Shown one piece after another: positions 54,642 through 64,000 of a DNA stretch of 64,000 nt; within the stretch, counting starts at the first letter, position 1, and each line of letters starts with the position of its first letter. The DNA is taken from assembly GCF_000280925.3 (NCBI RefSeq), contig NZ_CP012109.1, positions 4,856,501-4,920,500 of the forward strand, in the 5' to 3' direction. The notes below the pieces were generated by a model, which saw nothing but the letters and a program-made list of their open reading frames with translations, searched no databases and was not told where the DNA came from. The position numbers and the translations under genes were made by a program. This DNA is from Myxococcus hansupus (GTDB taxonomy: Bacteria > Myxococcota > Myxococcia > Myxococcales > Myxococcaceae).

Positions 54642-56021
54642 TCACCGCGCGCTGCTGACCCGCCAGCAGCCCAGCCGCGCACCGGACACGGGCGTCGCCA
54701 CCAGGCCCGCCTCCAGTCCTTCGAGCGCGGCCTCGGTCGCCACCAGCCCCGTTCCCGGTGGCTCCGCGACCCATCCGGGCAGGTGGAGCAGCCCGTCCAC
54801 ATCGCGCCCTGCTTCGTTCGGAAGCGGCGCGACGTGCACGGTGATGGCCAGGTCCACGGGCCGCGGCGCGGCGCCCGTCTCAACGTGCTCCACCAGGCCG
54901 AGCGCCGCGTGCAGCACCCGAGCGCGGGCGGCTTGCCGTGCGCCCGCCTCCGCGGGCAGTGGCGCGAGGGCCAGCAGACACCCGCTGCCTTCGACGCGCA
55001 CATCCAATCCCGCGGCACGCGCCGTGCCCCCCACTTGCTCCAACAGCGCGTCGAGCCGCTCCAGCGAGGACGTCTCCGGCGTGCCCCGGAGCCGGGCCTC
55101 GGCGTAGAGCGCCACCGCGAGCACGGGCCCCTCCAACGCGACGCCGCCGCGCACCGCGCGCCGCAGCTCCTCCAGCAACGCGTCCACGTCCGGGTAGCGG
55201 TCCTCTCGCCGCTTTCCCATGCTGCGCAGCACCACCGCGTCCAACGCCGTGGGAACGGGCGCGCGCTCACTGGGACGGGGCGGCGGCGCGTTCAGGTGCA
55301 GGTCCTCCACGTCATGCCGCGTGGCGCCCTGGAATGGAGGCTGCCCGGTGACGAGCTGGAACAGCAACACGCCCATCGCATACAGGTCGGTGCGCGCGTC
55401 GGGCGGCTCACCGCGAATCTGCTCGGGCGCCATGGACAGCGGCGTGCCCAACGACACCCCCGTGAGGGTGAGCGTGGAGGCGCCGGGCGCATCCGGCGTC
55501 AGGCCCTTGGCCACGCCGAAATCCACCAGCTTCACCCGCGGCGCCTCGCCCTCGCGAGAGAGGCACACCACGTTCTGCGCCTTCAAATCGCGGTGCACCA
55601 CGCCCGCCTGATGCGCGGTCCGGAGCGCGTGCCCCACCTGCTCCAGCACGTCCAGGGCTTCAGAGGGAGACATGGGCCCCCGCGACTCCAACTCCGCCGC
55701 GAGGTCCCGCCCGTCCAGCCACTCCATGGCGATGTACGGCCGCCCATCCGCCAACGTGCCGTAGCCGAGCACCGCGACGATGTGCGGATGGCTCAGCCGC
55801 CGGAGCGTCTCCGCCTCACGCCGGAAACGGCGAAGCGCCACGTCCGACGGCTGCGGCAACAGCACCTTCAGCGCCGCGGCGGCCCCCGTGCGCACATGCC
55901 GGGCGCGGTAGAGCGTGGAGACGGGCCCCCGGTAGTGGACGTGCTCCACGAGCCAGTCCGCCACCAGGGCCCCGATGCCCAGCTCCTCGCCGTAGAGGGC
56001 TTCTTCGTCGCGGGGAGCCAT
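54642..56021 (-). CDS. Ser/Thr protein kinase
   Basis: 459 residues from the ATG at 56021. Kinase domain about 30-290: AAALKVLLPQPSD, PYIAMEWLDGRDLAAELE, GVVHRDLKAQNVVCL, VKLVDFGVAKGL and PLSMAPEQIRGEPP, all motifs intact; no TM. The last 160 residues form a second domain of unknown kind (AVALYAEARLRGTPETSSLE, LLHLPGWVAEPPGTG). Its gene faces the FHA activator and follows the lipoprotein by 5 bases on the same strand. The activator is the natural phospho-target candidate. Confidence 0.88.
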   Translation of the reverse strand: MAPRDEEALYGEELGIGALVADWLVEHVHYRGPVSTLYRARHVRTGAAAALKVLLPQPSDVALRRFRREAETLRRLSHPHIVAVLGYGTLADGRPYIAMEWLDGRDLAAELESRGPMSPSEALDVLEQVGHALRTAHQAGVVHRDLKAQNVVCLSREGEAPRVKLVDFGVAKGLTPDAPGASTLTLTGVSLGTPLSMAPEQIRGEPPDARTDLYAMGVLLFQLVTGQPPFQGATRHDVEDLHLNAPPPRPSERAPVPTALDAVVLRSMGKRREDRYPDVDALLEELRRAVRGGVALEGPVLAVALYAEARLRGTPETSSLERLDALLEQVGGTARAAGLDVRVEGSGCLLALAPLPAEAGARQAARARVLHAALGLVEHVETGAAPRPVDLAITVHVAPLPNEAGRDVDGLLHLPGWVAEPPGTGLVATEAALEGLEAGLVATPVSGARLGCWRVSSAR

Positions 56022-56026
56022 GCGCG

Positions 56027-57568
56027 CTACGGCAGCAAGTCCTTCTTCCGGGGCGGCCACGGCAGGGGCTGCGTCGGCACCGGATTGCCCGACACGGCCC
56101 GACCGCAAATCTTCGAACGTTCAGCCCGGGTCACCGTGTCACACGGAGTATGGAGGAAGGTGGTGACCGTCTGCGTCCACAGCTTCTCCGCCGTGTCGGT
56201 GCACAGCTCGTAGTCACCGTCACCTGGCGTGAGGGGCCCGTCCTGGATGGCGCACTTGCCCGCCAGCGCGGGCGTCGGGAAACAGGGCCCCGTCACCGTC
56301 GAGGCGCAGTTGGCGATCATCGAAGGGAGCGCGCAGACGCGGCCCGCCGAGTAGGCCGCCCCTTCCGACCAACCTGGGTCGTAGCAGGAGAACATCTGCT
56401 TGTAGATGGAGCCATCGACGATGACGTCGGCGCCGACCACCTCGTACACCTTGCGGTCGTTCACGACGCGCTCCTCGACATCCACTTCCGCGGCCAGTTC
56501 ATCCGGCAAGAAGATGTTGCCGTAGAACGCGCCTTCCCGGACGCCGTACACCTGCTGCTCCGACAGGCCATAGGCCGTCGGATACTCCGCGAACGTTCCC
56601 ACGGTCGCGACCAGGCCCGTCGACGTGCTCGAGACCGGCGCCGTCATCACACTGAAGTAGCCACCCACCGGACAGGTGAACGTCGCCACCGGCGTGCCAA
56701 ACGAGCCCAGGCAGACGCCCGCGGCCTCGCTCAGATTGCGCGCATCGAAGTGGTCACATCCCGCGACGCCCTCACACACGCGAAGGGCCGCGGGGCCATT
56801 CACGCTGGAGCCCAGCGTCGACGACGGCGATCCACAAGACATCGGTCCGCCCGCGCCCACCCACACCGGTGTCGACGGCGTGCAAGTGCCGATGCCATCC
56901 GCGGTCCATCCACAGTTGCGCTGCGCACCCGACTCGCCCATGCCACAGGGTCCGAAGCTGGCCACCGGAACCCCCGTCACGGGCACATGGTCGGCGGGAC
57001 GCGTCTTCGCCTCCAGCGTGTAGATGTTGGGACCGGACGCCGTGAAGCGGTGCTCGCCGCGGATGGACAGCTCCACGCGCCGGCCCTCTTTGTTGTTTCG
57101 GGCCAGGAGGCACGCGGACACGCGCTCCAGGCAGCTCTCCGACGGAATGGACCAGGCCCAGGAGGGACACAGTCCTGCCTGTCCCCACCACTTCCGCACC
57201 CCCGGGTTGGGCATCCGTGGATTGAAGTACTCCACGCTCTGGGAAGGCGTCAGCGCGCAGCCCACCAGGTACTCCATGAACTTCTGCGCGTTCTCGTCAT
57301 GCAGGCGCATGCGCGTTCGTTCGTCACCGAAGACCGGATCGAACAGTTGCAGGAGGGCGCTCGTCCCCAGCAGCTCGTTCGATTCCCGGTTCGTGGCGAT
57401 GGCGTTGAGCACCAACGCCTTCGTGGTGAGCGCATTGGCGATGCGGATCTCCGACGACTGCGTCCCCAGCTCGGGAACGTCCTCGTCGTGCGGCGCCGTT
57501 CCACATCCCACGACGGCGAACAGCAGAAGCGTGGGGACCGCCACCAGGCAAGGCAAGCGAAGGGCCAT
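56027..57568 (-). CDS. Large Cys-containing lipoprotein, unknown function
   Basis: 513 residues from the ATG at 57568, preceded by GGAGGAAG. The lipobox is LLFAVVGC. The N-terminal part has SALLQLFDPVFGDERTRMRL, and the centre holds many Cys (GVRKWWGQAGLCPSW, GPCGMGESGAQRNCGWTADG). No known domain is recognised. The kinase gene follows 5 bases downstream, suggesting an operon in which the lipoprotein and kinase belong to one surface-to-cytosol pathway. Confidence 0.7.
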   Translation of the reverse strand: MALRLPCLVAVPTLLLFAVVGCGTAPHDEDVPELGTQSSEIRIANALTTKALVLNAIATNRESNELLGTSALLQLFDPVFGDERTRMRLHDENAQKFMEYLVGCALTPSQSVEYFNPRMPNPGVRKWWGQAGLCPSWAWSIPSESCLERVSACLLARNNKEGRRVELSIRGEHRFTASGPNIYTLEAKTRPADHVPVTGVPVASFGPCGMGESGAQRNCGWTADGIGTCTPSTPVWVGAGGPMSCGSPSSTLGSSVNGPAALRVCEGVAGCDHFDARNLSEAAGVCLGSFGTPVATFTCPVGGYFSVMTAPVSSTSTGLVATVGTFAEYPTAYGLSEQQVYGVREGAFYGNIFLPDELAAEVDVEERVVNDRKVYEVVGADVIVDGSIYKQMFSCYDPGWSEGAAYSAGRVCALPSMIANCASTVTGPCFPTPALAGKCAIQDGPLTPGDGDYELCTDTAEKLWTQTVTTFLHTPCDTVTRAERSKICGRAVSGNPVPTQPLPWPPRKKDLLP

Positions 57569-57697
57569 GAGTCTTCCTCCAACGACACCAGACGTAAGGA
57601 GAGCGTACTCCCAGCAAGCATGTGCCGAGCCAACCTGGGAGAATGGAGTCCGCAGTATCACAGCAAATCCCCCAAGGACGTTCGTGTAGCGATTCGC

Positions 57698-57721
57698 GTC
57701 ACACCTCCATGGGGGCGTGAC
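57698..57721. terminator. Imperfect hairpin between the STAND-kinase and lipoprotein genes
   Basis: GTCAC/GTGAC outer arms and CCTCC/GGGG inner pairs with one mismatch; small loop. It follows the stop at 57730 on the minus strand. Confidence 0.35.
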
Positions 57722-57729
57722 ATTTCACG

Positions 57730-60700
57730 CTACTCCCCTGGGACCGAGGCCCGCAGGCTCTCCAGCCGGGCGCGCCAGAGCGGAGCCCCCTCCTCCACCG
57801 CGCCCTCCGCCCGCGCCAACCAGACGCGGGCCTCGACGACACGGTCCGCTTGAAGCGCGACCCGGGCGGCCTGGAGCAGAATCTCCGCCTTCTCGTCCGC
57901 CGAGGCCAGGGCGTCCGCATCCTCCGCCAGGGCGAGCCACGCCGACTGGGACGAGCGTCCCGCCTCCGCGTCCTGGACCTGGAGCTCCACCAGCCGGCGC
58001 ATGACCGCCGTGGGAGGGAGTGAGTCGGGGGGACAGTGCGCATCAATCCATCGGAGCTGCCCCGTGGCCTCGCCCAGATCACCCATGGCCGCGCCAATGC
58101 GCGCCAGCAGCAACGCATCCACTGGAACGGGGTGCTCACGGAAGAAGCGCACGCCCAGCGCGTGGACGCGGCGGGCCAGCGGCAAGGCCTCCTCCAAGCG
58201 GCCTTGCATGTAGAGCACCTCGGCGAGGTTGAACGTGGACCACCGCTCCACCTGGGCATGCCCCAGCTCGCGGCCCAGTGACATGGCCCGCCGCAGGTCC
58301 TCTTCCATCCGCGACACGTCCCCCAGTCGCAGCCACAGCAGCACACGGTTGATGAGCGTGGCGGCCTGATGCAGGGCATCTCCGGCCCGCTCGCAGTGCA
58401 GCAACGCTTCGTCGAACCGGCTCGCCGCCGACTCCGTCCGGTCGAGGAACGTGAGCGAGGAGCCGAGCAACGCCAGGGCCACCACGAGCGACTCGTGGTC
58501 ATGCGCCCGCTCCGCGCCCTCGACGACACTGGAGAGGATGCGTGCCGCGGCGCCCCACTCGCCCAGGCGCACGTGCAGCCGGCCACGGGCCAGTGAGCAG
58601 CGCAGCGACAACCGTGGGTCGTCCAGCCGTTCGATGCGCTCCAGCGCCTCGCGCGCGCACGAGGAGGAGCCCTCCACGTCCTCCATCCAATCGCGCGCGG
58701 TGGCCTCCTCCAGGAGGAGCTCCACCTGCTGTGCCTCGTCCCCCCGTGCTTCGGCCAAGGCGCGCGCCGCACCCAGGTCCGCCAGTCCTTCCCGGAAGCG
58801 CTGGAGCCGGTGCCGGACCCGCCCGCGCCCCGACAGCGCCAGGGCACGTCGCTCCACGTCGCCTTCTGGCAACAGTGCGAGCACCCGCGTGTAGTGCTGC
58901 TCGGCTTCGACGGAGAGGTGCGCGCGCCGGGCCGCCTCCGCGAGCGCGAGGAACGCCGTGGTGGCCTCCGCGTGAGCGCCACAGGCCGCGGCGTGGTGGG
59001 CCCAGCGGCGACGGTCAGCCATGCCATCCCGAGGCGTGGCGCGAAGCGCGGCGGCGTGAAGCGCGCGGCGCTCGGCCGGCGGCAACAGCGCCTCCAAGGC
59101 CTCGCGCAGCAAGGGATGACGGAAGGCGAAATGACCGGGGGCGGTGGGCCGCAACAGACCGGAGCGCGCCAGCCGCTGAAGCCCCGCCCCCGCGTCGAGC
59201 GACGCCACCCGCGCCGTGTCCTCACGGGGCTCCAGGTGGTGCAACGCGGCGTCCACGCGGGACACTTCCACCTCCGTGCCCAACACCGCGCACAGCCGCG
59301 CCAGCACCCGGTGCGCCGCGGGAAGCCCCGCCAGCGCCCGCGCGGCGAGACGTTCGAAGAGGGGCGTCACCGACACGTCCAGCAGCGCGTCGGGGGCGAT
59401 GTACCAACCGCCGCCTGGAGACGCTCGCAGCGCACCCGCGGCACGCAGGGCTCCGGCAAGCTCCACCAGCGACAACGGGACACCTTGCGCGAGCTGCTCC
59501 AGCCGCGCCAGCACGGGCTCCGGCACGTGTTCCGCCGGGCGCAACAGGTGCATCAGCAGCGAGCGGCTCGCCTCCGGCGACAGCGGCGGCAACGTGAGCC
59601 TCGTGACGCGGGCGCTTCGCTCGCCCAGGTGCGGACGCAGGCCCAGGAGCGCGGGCCTCGCGGCGACACAGACCCAGAGCGGGGCGAGGGCACCCGCCAG
59701 GGTGGCCACCTCCAACGCATCCAGGCTGGTGGGGTCCGCCAGATGGCCGTCATCCACCAGCAGCACACGGGGCGCTTCGCGAGCGCTCCGCCAGAGGCCC
59801 TCGGCGAGTGAGCGCGCCCCGGCGTGGCGCGCGTCCGCGAGCGGCAACGTCGCGGTGTGCACGACGCGAGGCAATTCAGCCACCGAACGCAGCGCCTCCA
59901 CCAGCGGCACCGCGGACGGCGTATCCGGAGACGGTGCGCGCAACCGCACCACGATGCACCGGCCCGCCGCTTCCAGACGCGTGGCGAGTGCCTCCAGGAC
60001 GCGGGACGTTCCGTGCCCCACCTCCCCCGTGAGGACGCACAGCCCCGGGACGCCGTCCGCGATGCAACGGGAGGCCTCCGCCTCCAGCGAAGCCAACAGC
60101 GACTCTCGTCCCGACAGGGGCGGCGCCTCCGCGGATGACGTGGACGCGCCGCCATCATGCAGCCGCAGGCGGGCACCGTCCGTCGTGGACTCCGTGGCAC
60201 CGGGGCCCAACCGCGCCGCCGCGCCAGCCGTGACGCGGACCTCGCCCACGCCCAGGTCCTCCGGCCACCAGTCCCCGAGCGCCTCCAACGCGAGCCCCGC
60301 GACCCGCGTGGTGGTGGCGCCGGGCAGGACGTGCAACCGCGCCAGGTGCAGCACCGTGGCGGCGGTCCCCTCCTCCATCAGCTTGCGCGCGACCACCGCG
60401 CCCGCGCGCAGGTTGGCCTCGGCGGAGAGCGATTCGGAGAACGCGACCACGTAGCCCCGAGCCCTCACACGCGCGAGCGTGCCGCCCTGCGGCTCGATGG
60501 CCGCGCGCAGCGCCTCCACGGAGAGGTCCGCGCGAACACCCAGCAGCGCCACCCAGCGCGCTCCCGCGCCCGGCGTGGAGGCCGCGGGCACGACGGCCGC
60601 TTCGCCTTCGACCGGCACGGAAGGCACCGGCAGGGACTGGCTGCACGCGGCATCGAACGCGGCCAGCACATCGGACGCGCGTGCGAAGCGCTCGGTGGGC

Positions 60701-61566
60701 GACTTGGCCAGACACCGCCGCAACACGTCGTCGAGCGCGGCGGGCACGGGCGCGCGACTCGACACGCGCGGCGCGCGGAGGCTCACGTGGCCATGACGAA
60801 TCTCCTCGGCGCCACCGGTGAACGGCGGTGCGCCGGTGAGCAGTTCGAACAGCAGGATGCCCAGCGCGTAGACGTCCGCGGGCGCTCCCGCTTCGCGCGC
60901 ATCCAGGCACTGCTCGGGCGCCATGTAATAAGGCGTCCCCAGCCGCTGCCCCACCAGCGTCAGCGCGTCGGCGCCAGCCCCGTCACCGGCGCCCTCCTCG
61001 GGGACCTCGATGAAGCGCGCGAGCCCCAGGTCCAGCACGCTGAGCGCGCCACCTTCGCGCAGGAAGATGTTCTCCGGTTTGAGGTCCCGGTGGGCCACGC
61101 CCACGGCATGGACGCGCTCCAGGGCGGCACAGAGGCCTCCCAGCAACTCCCGCACGCGCGGCACCGACGCGGCCCCCGAGCCCGGCAACGCGGCCATCCA
61201 CGCAGCGAGCGTCTGACCATGCAGCCGCTCCATGACGATGTAGGGGCGCCCCCGGATGACGTCCGCGTGGAACACCTCGGGTGCCGTTGGCGCACCGATG
61301 CGGCGCAGCGCCATGGCCTCGCGCACGAATCGGTCCTGGTGAACGGGCCGCCCGAGCTTGAGCGCGACCTCCCGGCCGTCCTCCTCGCGATACGCGCTGA
61401 AGACGTGGGAGAAGCCACCCGTGCCCAGCAGGGCTCCGGGATTCAGACCTGGCACATCCGGTAGCGGCAGGGGCTCGGCATCAGGGCCAGGCGACGCCGC
61501 GCGCTGGCCATGCACGGGACACACCGCGCCGGTGGCGAGACGGCGGTGGCAGACCAGACAGCGCAT
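57730..61566 (-). CDS. Ser/Thr kinase with STAND-like ATPase and TPR repeats
   Basis: 1278 residues. It opens with a CxxC/CxxH motif (MRCLVCHRRL, VCPVHG), possibly zinc-binding. Kinase about 45-310: LLGTGGFSHVFSAYRE, VALKLGRPVHQD, GVAHRDLKPENIFLREGG, LDLGLARFIEV (DFG replaced by DLG), YYMAPEQCLDAREAG. An ATPase region starts near 515 with LTGEVGHGTSRVLEALAT, a Walker A lacking the usual Lys; RVLLVDDGHLADPTSLDALE is Walker B-like. Residues about 880-1278 are TPR repeats (EQHYTRVLALLPEGD, LEEALPLARRVHALGV). Such kinase-STAND-TPR proteins are typical signal integrators in myxobacteria. It follows the OPT gene by 15 bases. Confidence 0.85.
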   Translation of the reverse strand: MRCLVCHRRLATGAVCPVHGQRAASPGPDAEPLPLPDVPGLNPGALLGTGGFSHVFSAYREEDGREVALKLGRPVHQDRFVREAMALRRIGAPTAPEVFHADVIRGRPYIVMERLHGQTLAAWMAALPGSGAASVPRVRELLGGLCAALERVHAVGVAHRDLKPENIFLREGGALSVLDLGLARFIEVPEEGAGDGAGADALTLVGQRLGTPYYMAPEQCLDAREAGAPADVYALGILLFELLTGAPPFTGGAEEIRHGHVSLRAPRVSSRAPVPAALDDVLRRCLAKSPTERFARASDVLAAFDAACSQSLPVPSVPVEGEAAVVPAASTPGAGARWVALLGVRADLSVEALRAAIEPQGGTLARVRARGYVVAFSESLSAEANLRAGAVVARKLMEEGTAATVLHLARLHVLPGATTTRVAGLALEALGDWWPEDLGVGEVRVTAGAAARLGPGATESTTDGARLRLHDGGASTSSAEAPPLSGRESLLASLEAEASRCIADGVPGLCVLTGEVGHGTSRVLEALATRLEAAGRCIVVRLRAPSPDTPSAVPLVEALRSVAELPRVVHTATLPLADARHAGARSLAEGLWRSAREAPRVLLVDDGHLADPTSLDALEVATLAGALAPLWVCVAARPALLGLRPHLGERSARVTRLTLPPLSPEASRSLLMHLLRPAEHVPEPVLARLEQLAQGVPLSLVELAGALRAAGALRASPGGGWYIAPDALLDVSVTPLFERLAARALAGLPAAHRVLARLCAVLGTEVEVSRVDAALHHLEPREDTARVASLDAGAGLQRLARSGLLRPTAPGHFAFRHPLLREALEALLPPAERRALHAAALRATPRDGMADRRRWAHHAAACGAHAEATTAFLALAEAARRAHLSVEAEQHYTRVLALLPEGDVERRALALSGRGRVRHRLQRFREGLADLGAARALAEARGDEAQQVELLLEEATARDWMEDVEGSSSCAREALERIERLDDPRLSLRCSLARGRLHVRLGEWGAAARILSSVVEGAERAHDHESLVVALALLGSSLTFLDRTESAASRFDEALLHCERAGDALHQAATLINRVLLWLRLGDVSRMEEDLRRAMSLGRELGHAQVERWSTFNLAEVLYMQGRLEEALPLARRVHALGVRFFREHPVPVDALLLARIGAAMGDLGEATGQLRWIDAHCPPDSLPPTAVMRRLVELQVQDAEAGRSSQSAWLALAEDADALASADEKAEILLQAARVALQADRVVEARVWLARAEGAVEEGAPLWRARLESLRASVPGE

Positions 61567-61581
61567 GGGGTGGAGCGCAGA

Positions 61582-63438
61582 TTACCAGAGCGCGTGTCCC
61601 AGGACGATGACAACCCCCATCACCCCTTCGCCCGCGATGAGGCCCGCGGCCAACGTGAGGACGCCGCCACCCTCCTCACGGAAATGCCACTTGCGCGCCG
61701 CCGCCGCCGCAAGTCCCCCCAGGAAGAACCCCAGCGCGGTCGACGCGGGCAGCAGGCACGCCAGCCCCATTCCCAGCGGCGACGGCACCCAGTGTCGTAC
61801 ACGCGTGGGCAGCAGCCGCTCGGCCAGTGTGAGTAACGCGGCCGCGAGCGCGGCCCAACCAAACGCCGCGCGGGTGCCAGGCGCCAAGGCCCCGAGTCCC
61901 GACGCGAGCACCTGCGCGATGCTGGCCGTGACGGTGGCCGCCGGTGCGGGGAAGCGCTCCCCTCCAAGCGCGGCGCGGTCCGGCACCAGCAGGAAGAACA
62001 AGGGCACCACCGCGGCGGCCCCCACGACACACCCCAGCAACTGCGCCAGGAAGACGCGGCGGGGATGGGCACCCAGCAGGTGGCCCGTCTTCGCGTCGCT
62101 GAGGAGGTCCGCCGCGGAGGACGCCGCGTTGACGGTGATGCCCGCGGTGGCGAGGTTCGCCTCCACGTTGCGCGGCAACAGCACGCCGTAGGTCATCTGC
62201 GTCAACTGCTGCAACGGCCCCGCCGGCGTCACGTCCGTCTCCCCCGTGACGCGACAGGCGATGATGCACAACACGAACGACAACGCCACGGCGAGCGCGG
62301 CGTGCGGCAAGGGCACGCCGAAGCCCACTTTCGCCACCGCGAGCGTGGCGGGCGTCAGGACGATGAGCCCCGCGAGCAGCCAACGCCCTGGCACCTGCAA
62401 CGCCTCCACCGGATGCGCGGACGCGGCGCGGCGCTGAAACAAGCCCTTGAGCGCCCGGCCCAACACGCGCCCCTCCAGGGCGAAGTGCAGCAGCGACGCG
62501 GTGGTCAACGCCGCGGTCCCCGGCCAGAGGCTCCACTCGAGGAAGTCCCCATCCGGCGGAACCAGGCCAGCGCCGAAGACGCGCGGCGCCACGACGCCGT
62601 GAATGAGCAACGCGCCCAGGAAGCAGGACGCCGTGAGGCGCAGCCCCAGCAGAGCGCCCGCGCCCAGGGGAAGCATGCTCGTCTCGACGCCGAAGCCCAG
62701 ACGCTCCAGCGACAGGCCTCCCAATGTCCCCGGAAACGGAAACACGTAGGCCAAGCGGCCCAACCCATCCCGTGCCAGCGTGAGGAGCGCGGCGATACCG
62801 CCGCCCACGCCCAACATCGACAACCGGGGACGGGCAGCGTCACCCGCGGTGTGCAAGGCGCGAATGGTCGCCGCGGAGGCAGTGCCCGTGGCGAACGGGA
62901 GCTGCTCGTGGTCCACGAACTTGCGCTTGAGGGGCACCGCGAAGAACACGCCCAACGCGGACAGAAGAAAGGTCCACGCCAGCAGCGCCCACCCCGGAGG
63001 ATGACTCCCCGTCGTCAGCAGCCACGCCCCTTGCACGGACACCAGGGCGCCGCCCGTCGCATACCCCGCGGATGACGCCACGGCCTGCGCGGAGCACGTC
63101 TCCAGCGGCGACAGCGGCGTGCCCGCCACACCCGGCGCCATGCGCCGGAACGCGCCATGCGTGGCGTGCGCGAGCAGCGCGGCGGTGATGGCCACCGGGA
63201 ACACCACGGTCATCTTCAGGCCCGCGTAGAGGTTGGTCGCACAGGTGACGATGCCAATGACACTGCCCAGCAACACGGCACGCAGCGTGAGCTGGGGCAT
63301 CCGATCGCCCTGGAAGACCTCGCGCAGCCAGTAGGTGTCCAGGGCCTCGGGAGATTCACCCGGAATCCGCAGCAGCGTCAGCGGAGCCTGCGGCGGCGCC
63401 ACTTCCTGGGAGTCAGTGTGGGGAACGGGCTGGGACAT
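61582..63438 (-). CDS. OPT-family oligopeptide transporter-like protein
   Basis: 618 residues with about 14 hydrophobic segments. TLRAVLLGSVIGIVTCATNL, YAGLKMTVVFPVAITAALLA and ETCSAQAVASSAGYATGGAL match OPT/YSL proteins, as do FVDHEQLPFATGTASAATIR and SAADLLSDAKTGHLLGAHPR. OPT proteins import peptides or metal chelates with protons. The genes on either side are 15 bases away on the same strand. Confidence 0.85.
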   Translation of the reverse strand: MSQPVPHTDSQEVAPPQAPLTLLRIPGESPEALDTYWLREVFQGDRMPQLTLRAVLLGSVIGIVTCATNLYAGLKMTVVFPVAITAALLAHATHGAFRRMAPGVAGTPLSPLETCSAQAVASSAGYATGGALVSVQGAWLLTTGSHPPGWALLAWTFLLSALGVFFAVPLKRKFVDHEQLPFATGTASAATIRALHTAGDAARPRLSMLGVGGGIAALLTLARDGLGRLAYVFPFPGTLGGLSLERLGFGVETSMLPLGAGALLGLRLTASCFLGALLIHGVVAPRVFGAGLVPPDGDFLEWSLWPGTAALTTASLLHFALEGRVLGRALKGLFQRRAASAHPVEALQVPGRWLLAGLIVLTPATLAVAKVGFGVPLPHAALAVALSFVLCIIACRVTGETDVTPAGPLQQLTQMTYGVLLPRNVEANLATAGITVNAASSAADLLSDAKTGHLLGAHPRRVFLAQLLGCVVGAAAVVPLFFLLVPDRAALGGERFPAPAATVTASIAQVLASGLGALAPGTRAAFGWAALAAALLTLAERLLPTRVRHWVPSPLGMGLACLLPASTALGFFLGGLAAAAARKWHFREEGGGVLTLAAGLIAGEGVMGVVIVLGHALW

Positions 63439-63453
63439 GGGGCGCCCATCCTT

Positions 63454-64000
63454 TCACCCCCCGGCCCCGTGGGACGAGCCCCCTCCTCCACTCGCCGTCG
63501 CGTCGCTGCCCAGGCGTTGAACGCCGAGGAGGAGCAGATACCGGTCCGAGACACCGGGCAGGTAGCGCTCCAGGTGCAACCCATCCGGACGGAAGCCCAG
63601 CTCCGCCAGGAAGCGGAACACGCGGTGGGCGGCGGGCTCATCACGCACGGCGCATTCCAGTGTGGCGAAGAGTGAAGGTGGAACCTCCTGCCCACGGCAC
63701 CCCGGAGGCAAACGTCGGCGAGGCTTGATGCGGAATCCGACCTCCCCCAGAAGCCGCCCCGCCTCGATGTCGAGCGTGCGGACATACCCACTGGTGAGGA
63801 CGGGGATGCCCCGCCGCTCCAACGCCTTCTTCCCGGCGGGAACGGCCGCGCGAAACGCCAGGGGCCCTGGCGGCGCCGAGGCGGGGAACCATACGAGCAA
63901 GGAGGGCTCACTCCAGTGCTCCAAGTGGACCCGAGGTCCCGAAGTCGTTCCAAGTCCACGCAGGTACTGGTCCGCGAGCTGGAGCGAGAGCAGACGCGCC
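63454..64000 (-). CDS. Unknown protein, 5' end beyond the right edge of the window
   Basis: The frame stays open from 63454 to the window end (about 182 residues visible). Recognisable stretches: LLSLQLADQYLRGLGTTSG, LEHWSEPSLLVWFPASAP, SGYVRTLDIEAGRLLGEVGF and LHLERYLPGVSDRYLLLLG. No domain is recognised. The stop lies 15 bases before the OPT gene, so the three genes to the left (OPT and STAND kinase) may be cotranscribed. Confidence 0.55.
   Translation of the reverse strand, partial: ARLLSLQLADQYLRGLGTTSGPRVHLEHWSEPSLLVWFPASAPPGPLAFRAAVPAGKKALERRGIPVLTSGYVRTLDIEAGRLLGEVGFRIKPRRRLPPGCRGQEVPPSLFATLECAVRDEPAAHRVFRFLAELGFRPDGLHLERYLPGVSDRYLLLLGVQRLGSDATASGGGGSSHGAGG

Noticed and set aside
60300..60620. 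Class III nucleotide cyclase-like domain in the STAND kinase
   Set aside because: A stretch between kinase and ATPase (VALLGVRADLS...YVVAFSES) recalls cyclase folds, but no catalytic Asp/Lys motifs could be seen.

Overview
The window is high-GC DNA from a myxobacterium, almost certainly a Myxococcus at or very near M. xanthus. The strongest evidence is a 229-residue response regulator (23601-24290, minus strand) that I recognise as the developmental regulator FruA, including Asp59. Consistent with this are many FHA-domain proteins, Ser/Thr kinases of eukaryotic type, hybrid histidine kinases, large lipoproteins and an orphan MbtH-like gene beside fruA. I saw no rRNA, tRNA, CRISPR array, insertion sequence or prophage. 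Genes are packed tightly on both strands.

Layout. 1-9.7 kb holds a mix of envelope and signalling genes: a methyltransferase-like protein, a Sel1-like lipoprotein, an exonuclease/endonuclease/phosphatase-family enzyme, a sugar dehydrogenase fused to a di-heme cytochrome region, a hybrid histidine kinase, a GAF protein and a DedA-like membrane protein. 9.7-17.8 kb holds a RdgC-like exonuclease apparently split over two overlapping genes, a PBP4-type peptidase, a prolyl oligopeptidase, a Cys-rich repeat lipoprotein, an AlkZ-like winged-helix protein and a D-threonine aldolase-like enzyme. 17.8-23.2 kb holds a macro-like/deoxyribosyltransferase-like (TIR-like) fusion divergent from a StyA-like flavoprotein monooxygenase, then PanE, an unknown protein and a DUF4105-like gene with two frameshifts. 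23.3-30.6 kb holds the orphan MbtH-like gene, fruA with a long upstream region, an RDD/SpoIIM pair, a DnaJ-like protein, a HEAT protein, a DivIVA-like protein and a membrane metalloprotease.

30.6-44.2 kb is read leftwards and holds polA behind a Tad-like secretion locus: two large lipoproteins joined by a GTGA overlap, an RHH-FHA protein, a prepilin peptidase, a secretin, an FHA-CpaF ATPase and an FHA-FHA-TM-TPR protein. The gene content and position relative to fruA match cluster 1 of the Kil apparatus, which M. xanthus uses for contact-dependent killing of prey. 44.3-47.4 kb holds glyQ-glyS. 47.4-64 kb is a signalling block: three Ser/Thr kinases (one a 1278-residue kinase with a STAND-like ATPase and TPRs), a PAS histidine kinase, a TPR/cyclic-nucleotide-binding protein and an FHA-type sigma-54 activator, then an OPT-family transporter and a gene cut by the right edge.

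Two genes (22174-23182 and 33375-35605) are broken by three single-base losses, each in a G/C homopolymer. Adding one base at each site restores full reading frames of exactly the right length. I therefore suspect homopolymer under-calling in the assembly, although real mutation, or slipped-strand switching at the G8 tract, cannot be excluded.
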